64,000 nucleotides of DNA, taken from Pseudocercospora fijiensis CIRAD86. Its lineage: Eukaryota > Ascomycota > Dothideomycetes > Mycosphaerellales > Mycosphaerellaceae. Below are positions 54,600 to 64,000 of this stretch, piece by piece. The translations under genes and the position numbers were made by a program. Position 1 is the stretch's first letter. Each line of letters starts with the position of its first letter. The stretch spans positions 4,180,979 through 4,244,978 of the forward strand of contig NW_006921533.1 of NCBI RefSeq assembly GCF_000340215.1. Direction: 5' to 3'. Under the pieces are notes generated by a model. It was not told the DNA's origin and did not search any database. It was given only the letters and a program-made list of their open reading frames with translations.

Positions 54600-55650
54600 T
54601 AATGTCTCTAACCTACCTTCTAAAACTACGCTTCTACGTTGTCTTCTATATTCAACTCGTTTACTACGTGTCTTATAAACTGTCCGAAGTCTATAAAGCA
54701 GTTAGCCTCGTAGATGTTCTTCTTAACCTACGCCTTTAGCGACGAGAACGATAACTTAATAGGATTAAAGTTAGGTAAATAGGGCGGTAGCATCTTTAGG
54801 TAGATATCTACTTATCGATATAGTTCTCGTACGCCGTTAGTACGGTAGATTAACGCGTTATCTATTACTAATACTATACTAGGCTCTATTTGTAGCAAGA
54901 CCGTATTCTTAAGCTAGCTCTCGAACATAGCGCTAGTAATAGAACCTTAGTATATAAGCGTGCCTCGAAGATATCTATTTACGCCGATAGTAGGCAATAC
55001 ACTCTACCTCTTCGAACGCACTATCGAGCCCTCTTTATAGACCGGACGGTTAATAGGACTGTATCTATATTTCCGCTATCTAGTGCGCTTATTTAACGCG
55101 CTCTCGTCGACAGTTATAACTCTTTCCGTAGATACACCTATTTACTATATTCTAAAGTTGTCGCGCAACTCGCTATTCTACTCGTAGGCGATATAGAAGG
55201 CCTTCTTTCTCGTCTAGTTACGAGCCTTTAGTACTCGAGAAATCGTCGGTTAGCTTATAACTACGCTAAACTCGTCCTATAAGTACTATATTACCTTATC
55301 TTAATATACTGTCGGTCGATCTATAAGGAACTCGAAGATGCGCTATAGTAAGAGCTAGATTAGTTATACGCGACTTTATAAGAGCCGGAAATACATACAT
55401 CTTTATAGATTAGCAAAAGCCTTCGAGGGCGGCCTAATTTAGCTAAATCGCTAATATAGAATACACTAAACAGCTTATAATTGTTATAGAGCTTGTCGAC
55501 AGTCCTTCTAGCGATATTTAGGACCTCGGAAATAGCGACATTAGATAGCGAGCCGTCGTTAAAGAAGCGCTTAATCTTATTAAGTTAATCGTCTAGTAGG
55601 CGCGCTATTAGCAATACCTTAGATAGCTCTATACTATTGAAAATGCGATA
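54600..55650 (-). pseudogene. Tc1/mariner-like (DDE_3) transposase remnant
   Basis: Minus strand, N-terminus near 55650. The helix-turn-helix part includes YLQDEFSVVISQPTISRVLK (stops read as Gln) near 55310-55250. The catalytic domain gives VDESALNKRTRQRKYRY (55118-55068), GTLIYQGSI and VLVIDNALIYRTNGV (about 54880-54830), then LPPYLPNFNPIKLSFSSLK (54793-54737). These are the first Asp (VDES), the D in IDNA and the third acidic site region (PDFNPIE, here NPIK, so the catalytic Glu appears altered by RIP) of the IS630/Tc1/mariner superfamily. Length and order are normal. Terminal repeats were not found. Confidence 0.82.
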
Positions 55651-56195
55651 ACATAGTTTATATAGTATTTAGATATAGTAGTAGAGATCTACGAGTGCTA
55701 AGAATACCGGGTTGCTAACTAATTATAGTAACAGCTAGTAGGAAACTAAAACTCGGCTCTCTAACGATATAGCGTATTATTTTAAATACTATAATACTAA
55801 TCGGATAAAACGGTCCAATCTAGATACAGACCGTAGCTGCACTGCTTTTAAGGCTAGCCTATTACGTTCTTAATCTCCCTTAGCGCTATAAGTTATTTAG
55901 CGGCTAATAATGTTCGTCCTTAAGATATTAACTAACAGATCTACGAAAACTCCTACGGGGAATGCGTATCGATAGCACCTCGATAGGCAGACCCTATAAG
56001 CCTAAGGCTGCCAATTTCTATATCGGGAGTTTGCTTTAGCCTCCTACTAAGTGCGAGTAGATTAACCTAGAAAGTAAATTCGAGGTAGCTCTAGTATACC
56101 CTATAGGTTCCGTACTACCCTATAGAGTGCCCTATAACTACTAAAATTAGTATACAAATCGGGATATTGCAAACACCCCTTATGTAACCTAATTA
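55651..56195. other. RIP-mutated stretch without a recognised gene
   Basis: Includes repeated ACCCTATAG motifs near 56095-56130. No domain or element end was identified. Confidence 0.35.
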
Positions 56196-56199
56196 CCTT

Positions 56200-58900
56200 A
56201 GATTTCTACCGTTCCGAACAGCTATAATCGCTCGAAAACGACTAAGTCTACGCCTGCACCTTAGTACTACCGCTTCTACCGCTTAGAAGCGACAACCTCT
56301 CCTTAGATCCGTCGTTTTAGTAGTCTAATTAGTATAGGAGATAGTATACGAGAGGATTGATCTATCCGGTACGGTTTAGGTAGTATACCTACGTATAACC
56401 TTCTACGAGCGCGTTTCGAAGGTATTATAGGCTTACTAATTAAAGGCTTCTAACGACGAGGTTTATAAGAGCTACCTAATAGCTATAGTAGATCAATTAA
56501 ACTGTCTTTACTAGGTAACTATATAGGTAATAAATGTAGAGCTATAGATAGTGCTATAGTAGGTTGCTCTATAGTAGAAGGTAGCTCTATAGTAGAAGGT
56601 AGCTCTACCGTAGAAGGTAGTAGATTACGAGGTAGAAATAGCTTACTTAGTAAGGGCAAATCGTCTAGTAAGGAGGATAGCAACGGCTATTAATGCCTTA
56701 ATGCCTCGTCGTTATCGTATTAATCACTTTTACTAGCGTCCTTTAGTAAAGATAGCGGCAATCGACTAATTAGCGTTAATTGTAGAAGGTCTATATCTAA
56801 GAGGCTATTAAATAGGTTATCCTTAACCTCGTATAGTACGTCTTCTTTACTGTCTTCGACCTAAGCAATAAAGCCGTTCTTATTAGGTAGACCGTAGACT
56901 AGCAAAGAATAGCCTTCGACAATAATACGAGGCCTACATGTATCTAGAAGGTTAGTATTAGTTAAGGCAACTAATAGAGGCGGAGGTAGCAATACGGCCG
57001 TATAGAAGACTAGTTGCCGCAACGGCCTATCGTTAACACCTCGCTACTTAGAAGCACGATAAGGTATTAATTTAGCCTCTTTAGCGCTACGTTTAAACTA
57101 GTCGTTTATGTAATCGTTTATTAACTTCTAGTTTATTAAGGCGTAGTTAGTTACCTACTATAGGAGGGCCTCGTATTGCTAAGCGTCGTTTAGATTAGAA
57201 GCCTACGTATCGTAGAAGCGGAAGAAGGCCTATATAACTGCTTCTTATATAGAATAGAAGTATTCCTTAACTCGGCGCTTTCGTAACACTCCTAGAGCCT
57301 TATTAATATTAACGTAGGTCGCTTTATCTAACTAGTTGTCGTTATCGATAACAAGCCTAGTATTATACTACTTAGGGTATACAAGATTGCTGTTTGGACC
57401 TTAAAAGCGGCTCTTATATAACTAACAACGTCGTAGCGTAAGAATACTCGCACTAGTAATATAGAAGCGCTAGATATACTTGCAAGGCAGGTAATAGCTA
57501 TACTAGAAGTAGTAGAAGCATTTAGTATATACGTCGTCGTATAAAGCAGGTAGAGCTATCCGCTAAGTAGGCTTGTTATTATCCACATCCTTACAACACT
57601 ATATAAGCTTATTAGCTATCTTCTTCTGCACCGAAAGTAGTAGGTGTTTAAAGGCTAGAGTGTTGTATTTCCGCTATATTAGTAGCTAACCGTAGGTGTC
57701 GATAATACCGTTTTGTCGTACGCGCTCGCGGATATAATCGTCGAGTTAGAATAGGTGCATTATAAGGCCTAGAAACAGTTAGTTGTTGTTAGTAGTTGTA
57801 GTATAGAAGGGAAGAAGAATATAGTCGAAGGAGCCGTTCTAAGGAATTCTAGCTATTCTAAAAAATGTAGAAGAGGGCTTCTTTTATATAAATTCGGATA
57901 ACATTGCAAATAGGGGACGAATACGCACCTCGTAAGCTCTATTTGCGTATCTAACGCTTATCTCGGCGCTTTAAGTGTGCGTAATAGCCCTCTAGTAGAC
58001 TAGTTGTTCGAACGGCTATTAAAAGGGGATCTCCGAGCCGTACCTAAGTCGCCTATCGATCGCTCTTAGAAGCTATCTACTTCTTCTTTAAATAGTCTAA
58101 TTTCTCGACCGCCTTTAGTATATTATAGCTTAGTAGGTCGCTCTATATAGTCTTAATAAACTGCTAGTATTCTTCTTAGTCTCTTGCAATAAATAATGCG
58201 TTAGTTATAGCCTTAAAGGTAGTTAGAAAGCGCTTAAAGTGCTTCTCGAGGGTTTTAATAAGATAGCGTTAGTAGAGGCGCTAAATAATACTACAATCTA
58301 TAAGGCCTTAAATTATACCGAGTTACTTACTCGCTAAGTCGTTAGTAATCAACTATAGCGGTATCTAAGAAGACTGTTTAGTCTAGTTCAAATCGTCTTA
58401 ATCTTTAGCTTTACTAGAATAGCCGTCGTTAACGTAGAAGTGCTTCCTATATCTATCGTATTCGCTAACCTTCTTAATCTAGTCGGATTGAGCTATTTCT
58501 CGAAGGGTTAAGATTGCTATCTTAATTAGGTATGCCTACTCGTAGTCTAGAAGGAAGTAAGCCGCTAGAAGCTATTTAAGGTAGTTATTACGGACGTAAA
58601 CTATCGATAGAGGCTATTTTAGCTTATTCGTATAATAGGTCGAGTCTAATAGAAACAAAGACCTATAGTTACGAAGGGCTCGAAGTTGCTAGTTAGAAGC
58701 CTAAATAAGGCCTCTATATAGCTTTCTATTAAGTCTACGAGACTTAATTATTCGTACGAGGCCTCGTCTACTACTAAATTTAGCGCTTAAGTAGTCGTAT
58801 GCCTACTAAAGTTAGGCTATAACCCCTATTTCCGCACTATCTCTTCGCTTATTACTTAATCGATAAAGGACTTCTCGATTAGCGGTACTAACGCGGTATA
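56200..58900 (-). pseudogene. Mutator-like (MULE) transposase remnant 1
   Basis: A long degenerate minus-strand frame. Near 58665-58610 it reads RSLFLLDSTYYTNKL, the start of the MULE DDE domain (LLDSTYKTN). Near 58020-57965 it reads AVRTTSLLEGYYAHLKR, like the TTS..E..H..LK segment that follows the catalytic region in FAR1/MULE proteins. Near 57525-57475 it reads CFYYFQYSYYLPCKYIQRF, compatible with a SWIM zinc finger whose second Cys and His have become Tyr. A further part to 56200 is rich in Leu/Pro/Ser with LPSTIELPST-type repeats (56560-56630). RIP stops throughout; no terminal repeats were recognised. Confidence 0.7.
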
Positions 58901-59028
58901 AGGCGGAAGCCGAGGAGGCTTAGCGCTAAGTACGTAGCGACCCTAGCCTATAAGTGCGCCCGAGATCTACGCTTAGTAAGCGCGGATACTTCTAATCTTT
59001 TGTCGCGGCGTAAGACGCTAGTAAACGG

Positions 59029-59110
59029 GCGTACTAGTGCAGCGGTCTAATATAGTATCCGCGCTTTACGGTCTATAGGTTAAGGTCGCGCGTTCGATTC
59101 TCGGCGTGCG
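59029..59110 (+). tRNA. tRNA-like sequence, probably a pseudo-tRNA or SINE head
   Basis: 82 bases with tRNA features. It has an acceptor-like start GCGTACT (GCGCACT in the duplicate at 59558) that can pair with GTGCG at the end. The D-arm is TGCAGCGGTCTAATA; in the duplicate it is GTATAGCGGTCTAATAC with a perfect 4-bp stem. A CCG/CGG stem surrounds the anticodon loop, and a T-loop GTTCGATTC forms a B-box. The A and B boxes fit an RNA polymerase III promoter. The length and extra bases suggest a long variable arm. The loop could read CTT, but stems are mismatched, so I assign no anticodon and consider it inactive. Confidence 0.45.
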
Positions 59111-59269
59111 TTCTTAGCCGACTAGGCTAATCCTTAGCAGACGCGGCTTCGGAGGTGCCTAATTGCCTTAGGCGCGCGACTCGGCTATAGGCGCACCTGC
59201 CTTAGAGGGGTTAGCTTATAGGCTTGTTTGTTTGTTAGATTGCGACGCAATTCTAATTAGATACTTAGC

Positions 59270-59382
59270 TACACGTTCGGGTACGGGGCATTAGATTTTA
59301 TTAGCTCGGCTATACGTTCGGGTACGGGGTATTAGAAGATTTTATTAGCTGCTCGGCTATACGTACGGGTGCGGGGTATGCT
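59270..59382 (+). repeat. Three tandem units after the tRNA-like sequence
   Basis: Units of about 40-46 bp sharing GGCTATACGTTCGGGTACGGGG, apart from small differences, and ATTAGATTTTATTAGCT. They lie in the body downstream of the tRNA-like head, as tandem tails do in some SINEs. Confidence 0.75.
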
Positions 59383-59599
59383 AAGGCTAACTAGCTATAG
59401 GGCCGCAGCTAAGAAAAGGGAAGCGCGTATAAGGCGGAAGCCGAGGAGGCTTAGCGCTAAGTATATAGCGACCCTAGCCTATAAGTGCGCCCGAGATCTA
59501 CGCTTAGTAAGCGCGGATACTTCCGATCTTTTGTCGCGGCGTAAGACGCTAGTAAACGGGCGCACTAGTATAGCGGTCTAATACGCGGTTTCGAGTAAT

Positions 59600-61185
59600 T
59601 ACTACGGCGCTAGCGTCGTACTATACTTGCTTCTATTTAGGCCGTCTTATTTCTTCTACTAACTAAGCGACTAACGTTAAGCCTAGAAACAGGTTAATAT
59701 AAGGCCTATAAGGTACTAAGAATCTACTTACTAGCTCGAAAATCGAGTATCTCTTTCTATACGGCCTTTATACTATTATTAACTACTAGACTATCGACAA
59801 ACTCGAGACTATACGAATAGCACTTATTTAGCGGCAAAAGCATTACGTAAGCCGGTCTTACGACCGTTAAACTATTAGGTAGACTACGTAGCACGCAGTT
59901 ATCGAGAAACTCGCTAAATTCGGCTCTTAGTCGCTTCTCGTAGACCTCGATAATAGTTAACTTCGCGCGATAGTCGAAATAAGGCTTCGTATATGCTATA
60001 CGCTTCCGCTAAGGCCTCTTACGTATCTAAGTAGTTATAACGACTTCTAGAGCCATTTCCGCGCGCTAATAGTCTATATAGCGCTTATAGATACGATACT
60101 TAAAGCTAAGTCGTCGATATAGTCGCCTATTACTATTATTCGATAGGTAGTTCGGCCGGTTCTTATAGTACTATACGTTCGATACGAAATAGCGGTATTC
60201 GTCGTATTCGAAGCCTTCTATTCGAATGCCCTTATTACTACTAGTAGGGTAGAAGAATAGGCGCCTTCGATCGTATAGATTTAGTAGAAATAGGCTCTTA
60301 AACTATAATAATACGCTTAGTACGAGATTATTACGGTTTACGAGATATACGTACCGGCCGCTTAACTTCTAGCTTACTAAGCAACAACTCTATATCCTTA
60401 GGCGATAGGTGTTTAGCGTACGAAGGCTTATATATAATAAAGAGCGTAGAATTAGCGATAGTAAGGTTAAAACAAAGGCGGTACGTAATACGAGGAAGAG
60501 GTAGAATAGGTCGATAAACAAATAGGTAGAAATAGTCTCTAGATAAGGTCTAGTTTAGCTTTATTATAAGCAGGCCTATACTATGCTATTATAAGGCTTC
60601 AAATTAGCTCGAAATTAGACCTCTTAGCGGTCTATATATAGCCTATTAATAACTATAGAAGTAGACAAGCGCTATAGCAAACCTAGCCGCCGTAGCGGCG
60701 CGATCTATACCCTTGTTTAGGTTAATATACTTATATCTCCTCCTACTTATTAGTAGTTATAAATCTTATAATCTAATAACAAGGTTGCAGAGATCGAGTT
60801 TAGATCTAGATATATTATAGGGGTAGATATATAGCCGGTATAACCGTAGTCTTCCGTATAGTCGATCCCTTCTTCCTACAATTACGTATAGATAGAACAG
60901 TTAGGTAGTGTCCCGATAGACATCGTAGGCCTATATCTAAGGCGCGACTATTCGTAAATTAGCTCCGGCTATTTATAAATTAACGGACCTAGGGCCGCTC
61001 CGGTCTCGGTAAGACTATATTGTTAGTAATCTATATAGAACAACATCGTATAAAGACCTATAATGCCTATACTAGCTGTTTAGTAGAATAATAACGTAGG
61101 AAAGAAGAATTAAGTAAATTAAGTAAATAATAGACGTAGAATTCGACACTATAGCTAATCCTAACTGTTCTAGGCATACTGCCTG
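59600..61185. other. RIP-mutated stretch, no recognised gene
   Basis: A minus-strand frame near 60050-59800 is fairly open (EVVITTQIRKRPQRKRIAYT and EVYEKRLRAEFSEFLDN with stops read as Gln). It may be the N-terminal part of Mutator-like remnant 1 or a separate gene. Nothing else could be supported. Confidence 0.3.
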
Positions 61186-61189
61186 CCTA

Positions 61190-62620
61190 GCAAATAAGGT
61201 TCTACGACCCTCGCATTAACGTATAGCTCCTACTATACGATCTTAGTGTATTCTAGCATTACTACTAGCGCTGTAGGTACTAGTAGAGCCCTCGGAGCGG
61301 GCGGAGGTCCTTCCTAAGTAGGTAAATAAGTAGATACAGGGTTTCTATCGCACTACCTATACCTATAATAGCTAGAGTAGTAGTCTACGTTATCTTTAAC
61401 GCACTTGCACCTCCTGTAGGCCGTTTTGCATATGCAGCCCTTGCGTAAACGTTCTCGTAGTGCTAGTAGCGGTAGAATAGGCCTCCCCGGCTTAGCCTGT
61501 CTTATCGCTTCTTGCTAGTTAATAGCGGCCTGTCTAGCGGCCTGTCTAGCGGCCTGTCTAGCGGCCTGTCTAGCGGCCTGTCTAGCGGCCTATTTAATTA
61601 GCTTAGGTCTAGTTGCCTTACGCCGAGTCGACCGTGCAAGCCGCTTATTAATCCGCTTAAGTAGCTCTAAGGTACGGTAAGTGCTAGTCTCGTTGCTATT
61701 GTAATTAGTCCTTAGTATTCGCTAGTGCTTCTCGAATATACGAATAGTAAGAATGCCGGTTATAGACTCCTTAAGTGCTAGCATCTAGTATATACAATTC
61801 AAGCTATAAACCCTTCGATAATACTAGGTGCAATCTAATAGCGTATAACTATTAGACTTCCGCTTCTCGAGCTCGGCGCGTACGAGAGCCCTTCGCTCGG
61901 CCGCTTTACGTAGAGCGAAGGTACTAATATAGCTAACAACTTCGGTATAGAAGGGGTCGTTAAAGAATACTGTTACTAGTCGTATAATCTCGAGTCTAAC
62001 TATTGCCTTATAGCGGTTAACCTAATAGTAGAAATAGGGTACTATTCGGTTAACAAAGCTATAGATATCGTTCCTATAGGTCGTTAACTATGCCTTAATA
62101 CTAGTATAGCAACCTTTAACCGGCGACGTTGTTATATTGCTAAAATAGCGTATTCTATCGATCTAGTATTTAATACACTATTCTCGATAGATCTACTAAG
62201 TATCGGCTACGTATTAATATAGTATATACTACGCCTCGTTGTCTAAGTAGTTACGAGCTAGTTTACTATTGCTAGCGGCAATCTTGCCCTCCTTAAGATG
62301 CCGATAGTTGCTAGTAAACGAGTCGATAGACTAAGAGTCGATAGCAGCGCTAAATAGGTCTATAAAGTCCTATACCGCTTAACTTAATAGCCTACGCCTT
62401 GTTAATAGATTAGGAGGTCTAGTACTAAGGAAGGCCTTCGCATTAGCTTCTACTGCGCGTTTAATATGCTAGCGACAGAGCTAAGTACGTAGGTAAAGCT
62501 AGTCGCTTGCTAAGGCCTTTATTAATGCCCTATTACGGTCGTAGATAACAAGACGAGGCTCTTCTACGCCGTATTCTAATAACAACTCCTATGTGTAGCC
62601 TGCCTCTAATTAGGCTCTTA
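61190..62620 (-). pseudogene. Mutator-like (MULE) transposase remnant 2
   Basis: On the minus strand near 62580-62520 it reads LEYGVEEPRLVIYDRNRALI. This is followed by LCR.HIKRAVE (62480-62450), the conserved second Asp and the CxWH block of MULE DDE transposases. The domain continues to about 62200. The C-terminal part has an ARQA repeat (61592-61524) and a Cys-containing end near 61440-61390 (KGCICKTAYRRCKCV). The N-terminal half, including the first catalytic Asp region, is missing: a CTACCTT microsatellite starts at 62637. It is distinct in sequence from remnant 1. Confidence 0.75.
61524..61592. repeat. 12-bp tandem repeat coding ARQA
   Basis: Six units of AGCGGCCTGTCT. In the MULE frame on the minus strand it encodes repeated Ala-Arg-Gln-Ala. 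The Gln codons here are still CAG, so the repeat is not RIP-mutated. Confidence 0.9.
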
Positions 62621-62636
62621 TACGATCCTTTAAGTG

Positions 62637-62724
62637 CTACCTTCTACCTTCTACCTTCTACCTTCTACCTTCTACCTTCTACCTTCTACCTTCTACCTTC
62701 TACCTTCTACCTTCTACCTTCTAT
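62637..62724. repeat. CTACCTT heptamer microsatellite
   Basis: About 12 nearly perfect units of a 7-bp repeat. It marks the break at the 5' side of Mutator-like remnant 2 and produces the Tyr/Leu/Pro repeat of the open frame 62591-62800, which I do not consider a gene. Confidence 0.93.
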
Positions 62725-62739
62725 CTTCTCCTTTCTACC

Positions 62740-63360
62740 CCTAATTAGCGTTATTCGGATATCTCGGGTTCTATATATAGTACACTTGAAGGCTTCGTAA
62801 AGAGCCTAAAGCATAATCGCAAACCCCGGGCGTTTCTGCAGTTAGGTTATATACTTTATAAAGATGTATTCTATTACTATACAATACCTATATTATATCT
62901 CTAAAATCGGGTAAAACGGTTCCTAGAAATTACTGCACTCGACAATATAAGCACAATTTGAAGTATATTAATTAAGAGATGCGCTCTAGATAATCCGAAA
63001 ACATAAAAGTCATTTTTGTATCTAGCTACTTATATCCGGATGCTGTATATAGACCTATAACACTACGCTTTCTCGATAAAACTAGATAAGCGAAATCCTT
63101 TAGAATTGGCCGCTAAGAACCCTCTAGCTATCCGCGTAATTATATGTGTTGTAGTTTACTAGTGCTCGCACTCCTCCGCCGAAAGCCCGAAATTTCAATC
63201 TGTATATAAAACAAGCTAACTAAACCTCTGCAGCTAGTACGCTAGTGTCGGGATTGAATGTAATAATATTGTTAGCTATGTTTATGTATTCTAGGGTGCT
63301 CTAGGGTATTCTAGGGTATATAGAAGTGCTATCGTAGTCGGATATATACAGCTTTTTATA
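62740..63360. other. AT-rich spacer with weaker RIP signature
   Basis: It contains more CpA and TpG than its surroundings, no recognised gene, and a short CTAGGGTATT/CTAGGGTGCT repeat at 63289-63322. GCCGAAAGCCCGAAATTTC near 63179 recalls the palindrome at 53856. Confidence 0.4.
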
Positions 63361-63405
63361 GTAGTATTAAGGCGACAAACGCGACTCCGCCTATATAGAA
63401 GGGTC

Positions 63406-64000
63406 GTGTTCTGTATTGTGTATACTAGTTATAATTGTATAGGCCTATCTAACGAGGCCCTTGCCTTAAGTCTTGTATACTATCTTAGCACTACCGAAAA
63501 CGAGGCTTTAAAGAGTATAACTAAGACCGCCGAAGTCCTTCGAGATACGCTCGAGGCGTATGCTATAGCTAAGGTCCTAGTAGGCTGTCTAATCGAGGTC
63601 GCGCAGCCTAAGTATAAAGAAGATAGAGTAGAAGACGCGATATAATGCGTATATATGTCCGTATACCTATATATGTATATACCCGTACATTTACTAGTCC
63701 TATTTAAGCGATTCTAGCAAATACGTAGCGTATTCGAAACATGCCGCTTCTACGGTCTTCTAGAGTTACCCTCCGCCTATAATATCGCTTAATACGACTA
63801 ACCGCGCGCTATCGCAGATCTCGCTTTGAATTAGCGTAGACAATCTACTAATAATCCGCAAATACCGCCGACGTACTATAACTATAGCAGACGATAATAT
63901 CGAGATGCCTAATGCCGATAAGCTGCCCCTACTAATATTAGATCTACCTAATAACTTCGACTAGCAGCTCTAGTAGGCTATAGAACAACTTACTTCTTCG
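63406..64000 (+). pseudogene. Unrecognised frame at the window end
   Basis: An open frame of 79 codons (63406-63645) contains a helix-like stretch (AEVLRDTLEAYAIAKVLVGC). It ends at TAA 63643-63645, and a further plus-strand frame near 63890-64000 reads DNIEMPNADKLPLLILDLPN. This could be the beginning of another element gene continuing outside the window. No family was recognised. Confidence 0.25.

Larger units (their letters stand above)
58897..59583 (+). repeat. Direct duplication of about 150 bp around a tRNA-like insert
   Basis: Positions 58902-59053 and 59432-59583 are nearly identical (GGCGGAAGCCGAGGAGGCTT at the start, ending in GCGGTCTAATA). The first copy continues into a tRNA-like sequence; the second stops after the D-arm of the same tRNA-like motif and continues with unrelated sequence. 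The short open frame at 59369-59581 spans the second copy and is probably not a gene. Confidence 0.85.

Noticed and set aside
59369..59581. 70-codon frame in the duplicated block
   Set aside because: The other copy of the duplication lacks the same start, and the frame runs through a tRNA-like segment and tandem repeats.
62591..62800. 69-codon frame with Tyr-Leu-Leu-Pro-Ser repeats
   Set aside because: Produced by the 7-bp CTACCTT microsatellite.

Overview
The window looks like a transposon-rich compartment of a filamentous ascomycete (Pezizomycotina; Dothideomycetes is my guess). The evidence is a Zn2Cys6 regulator, a GPI-anchored Ser/Thr-rich wall protein, short GT-AG introns with CTAAC/ACTAAT branch points, and a heavy repeat-induced point mutation (RIP) signature. 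In about 85% of the window CpA and TpG are replaced by TpA. Sense codons for Gln and Trp have therefore become TAG/TAA on both strands and almost every transposon gene is dead, while CpG is largely kept. I read the families through those stops, so transposon gene boundaries are approximate.

Layout. 1-1329: end of a Ty3 chromovirus (copy C, minus strand). 1330-3975: remnant with an integrase-core (rve-like) gene, minus. 3976-17688: 5'-truncated hAT element (copy 1), split by a complete Ty3 chromovirus (copy A, 4041-11091, 196-bp LTRs, 5-bp target duplication). 17938-18840: intron-bearing gene remnant of unknown function. About 18850-31940: a second Ty3 chromovirus lineage (minus), split by Ty3 copy B (20353-27855). 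31985-33355: unmutated island without a convincing gene. 33356-46320: piggyBac-like element (minus), split by a nearly complete 9.9-kb hAT element (copy 2, 34679-44588). 46330-51960: unmutated host island with a Zn2Cys6 regulator, a possible small gene, a GPI-anchored wall protein and a broken sedolisin protease. 51960-64000: degenerate DNA transposons (a Tc1/mariner-like and two Mutator-like transposases, minus), a tRNA-like sequence in a duplicated block, and unassigned remnants.

The most notable content is in the hAT element. Downstream of its transposase both copies carry two genes whose conceptual products align along the histone H3 fold. One is close to canonical H3 and has two recognisable introns whose removal joins the H3 sequence exactly. 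The other is more divergent and has a long basic N-terminal tail. Several introns of the element carry arrays of a short palindromic GCCGGC unit. I know of no described hAT transposon with histone H3 cargo, but I could not search. The shared architecture of the two copies argues that the histone genes belong to the element.

The nested insertions give a relative chronology, supported by target duplications (GGAGT, AAAGC, TAGACGAC) and by a piggyBac reading frame that resumes when hAT copy 2 is removed. Ty3 copy B also carries a 265-bp patch of the gag region of the other Ty3 lineage plus a duplicated piece of its own reverse transcriptase, which looks like template switching.
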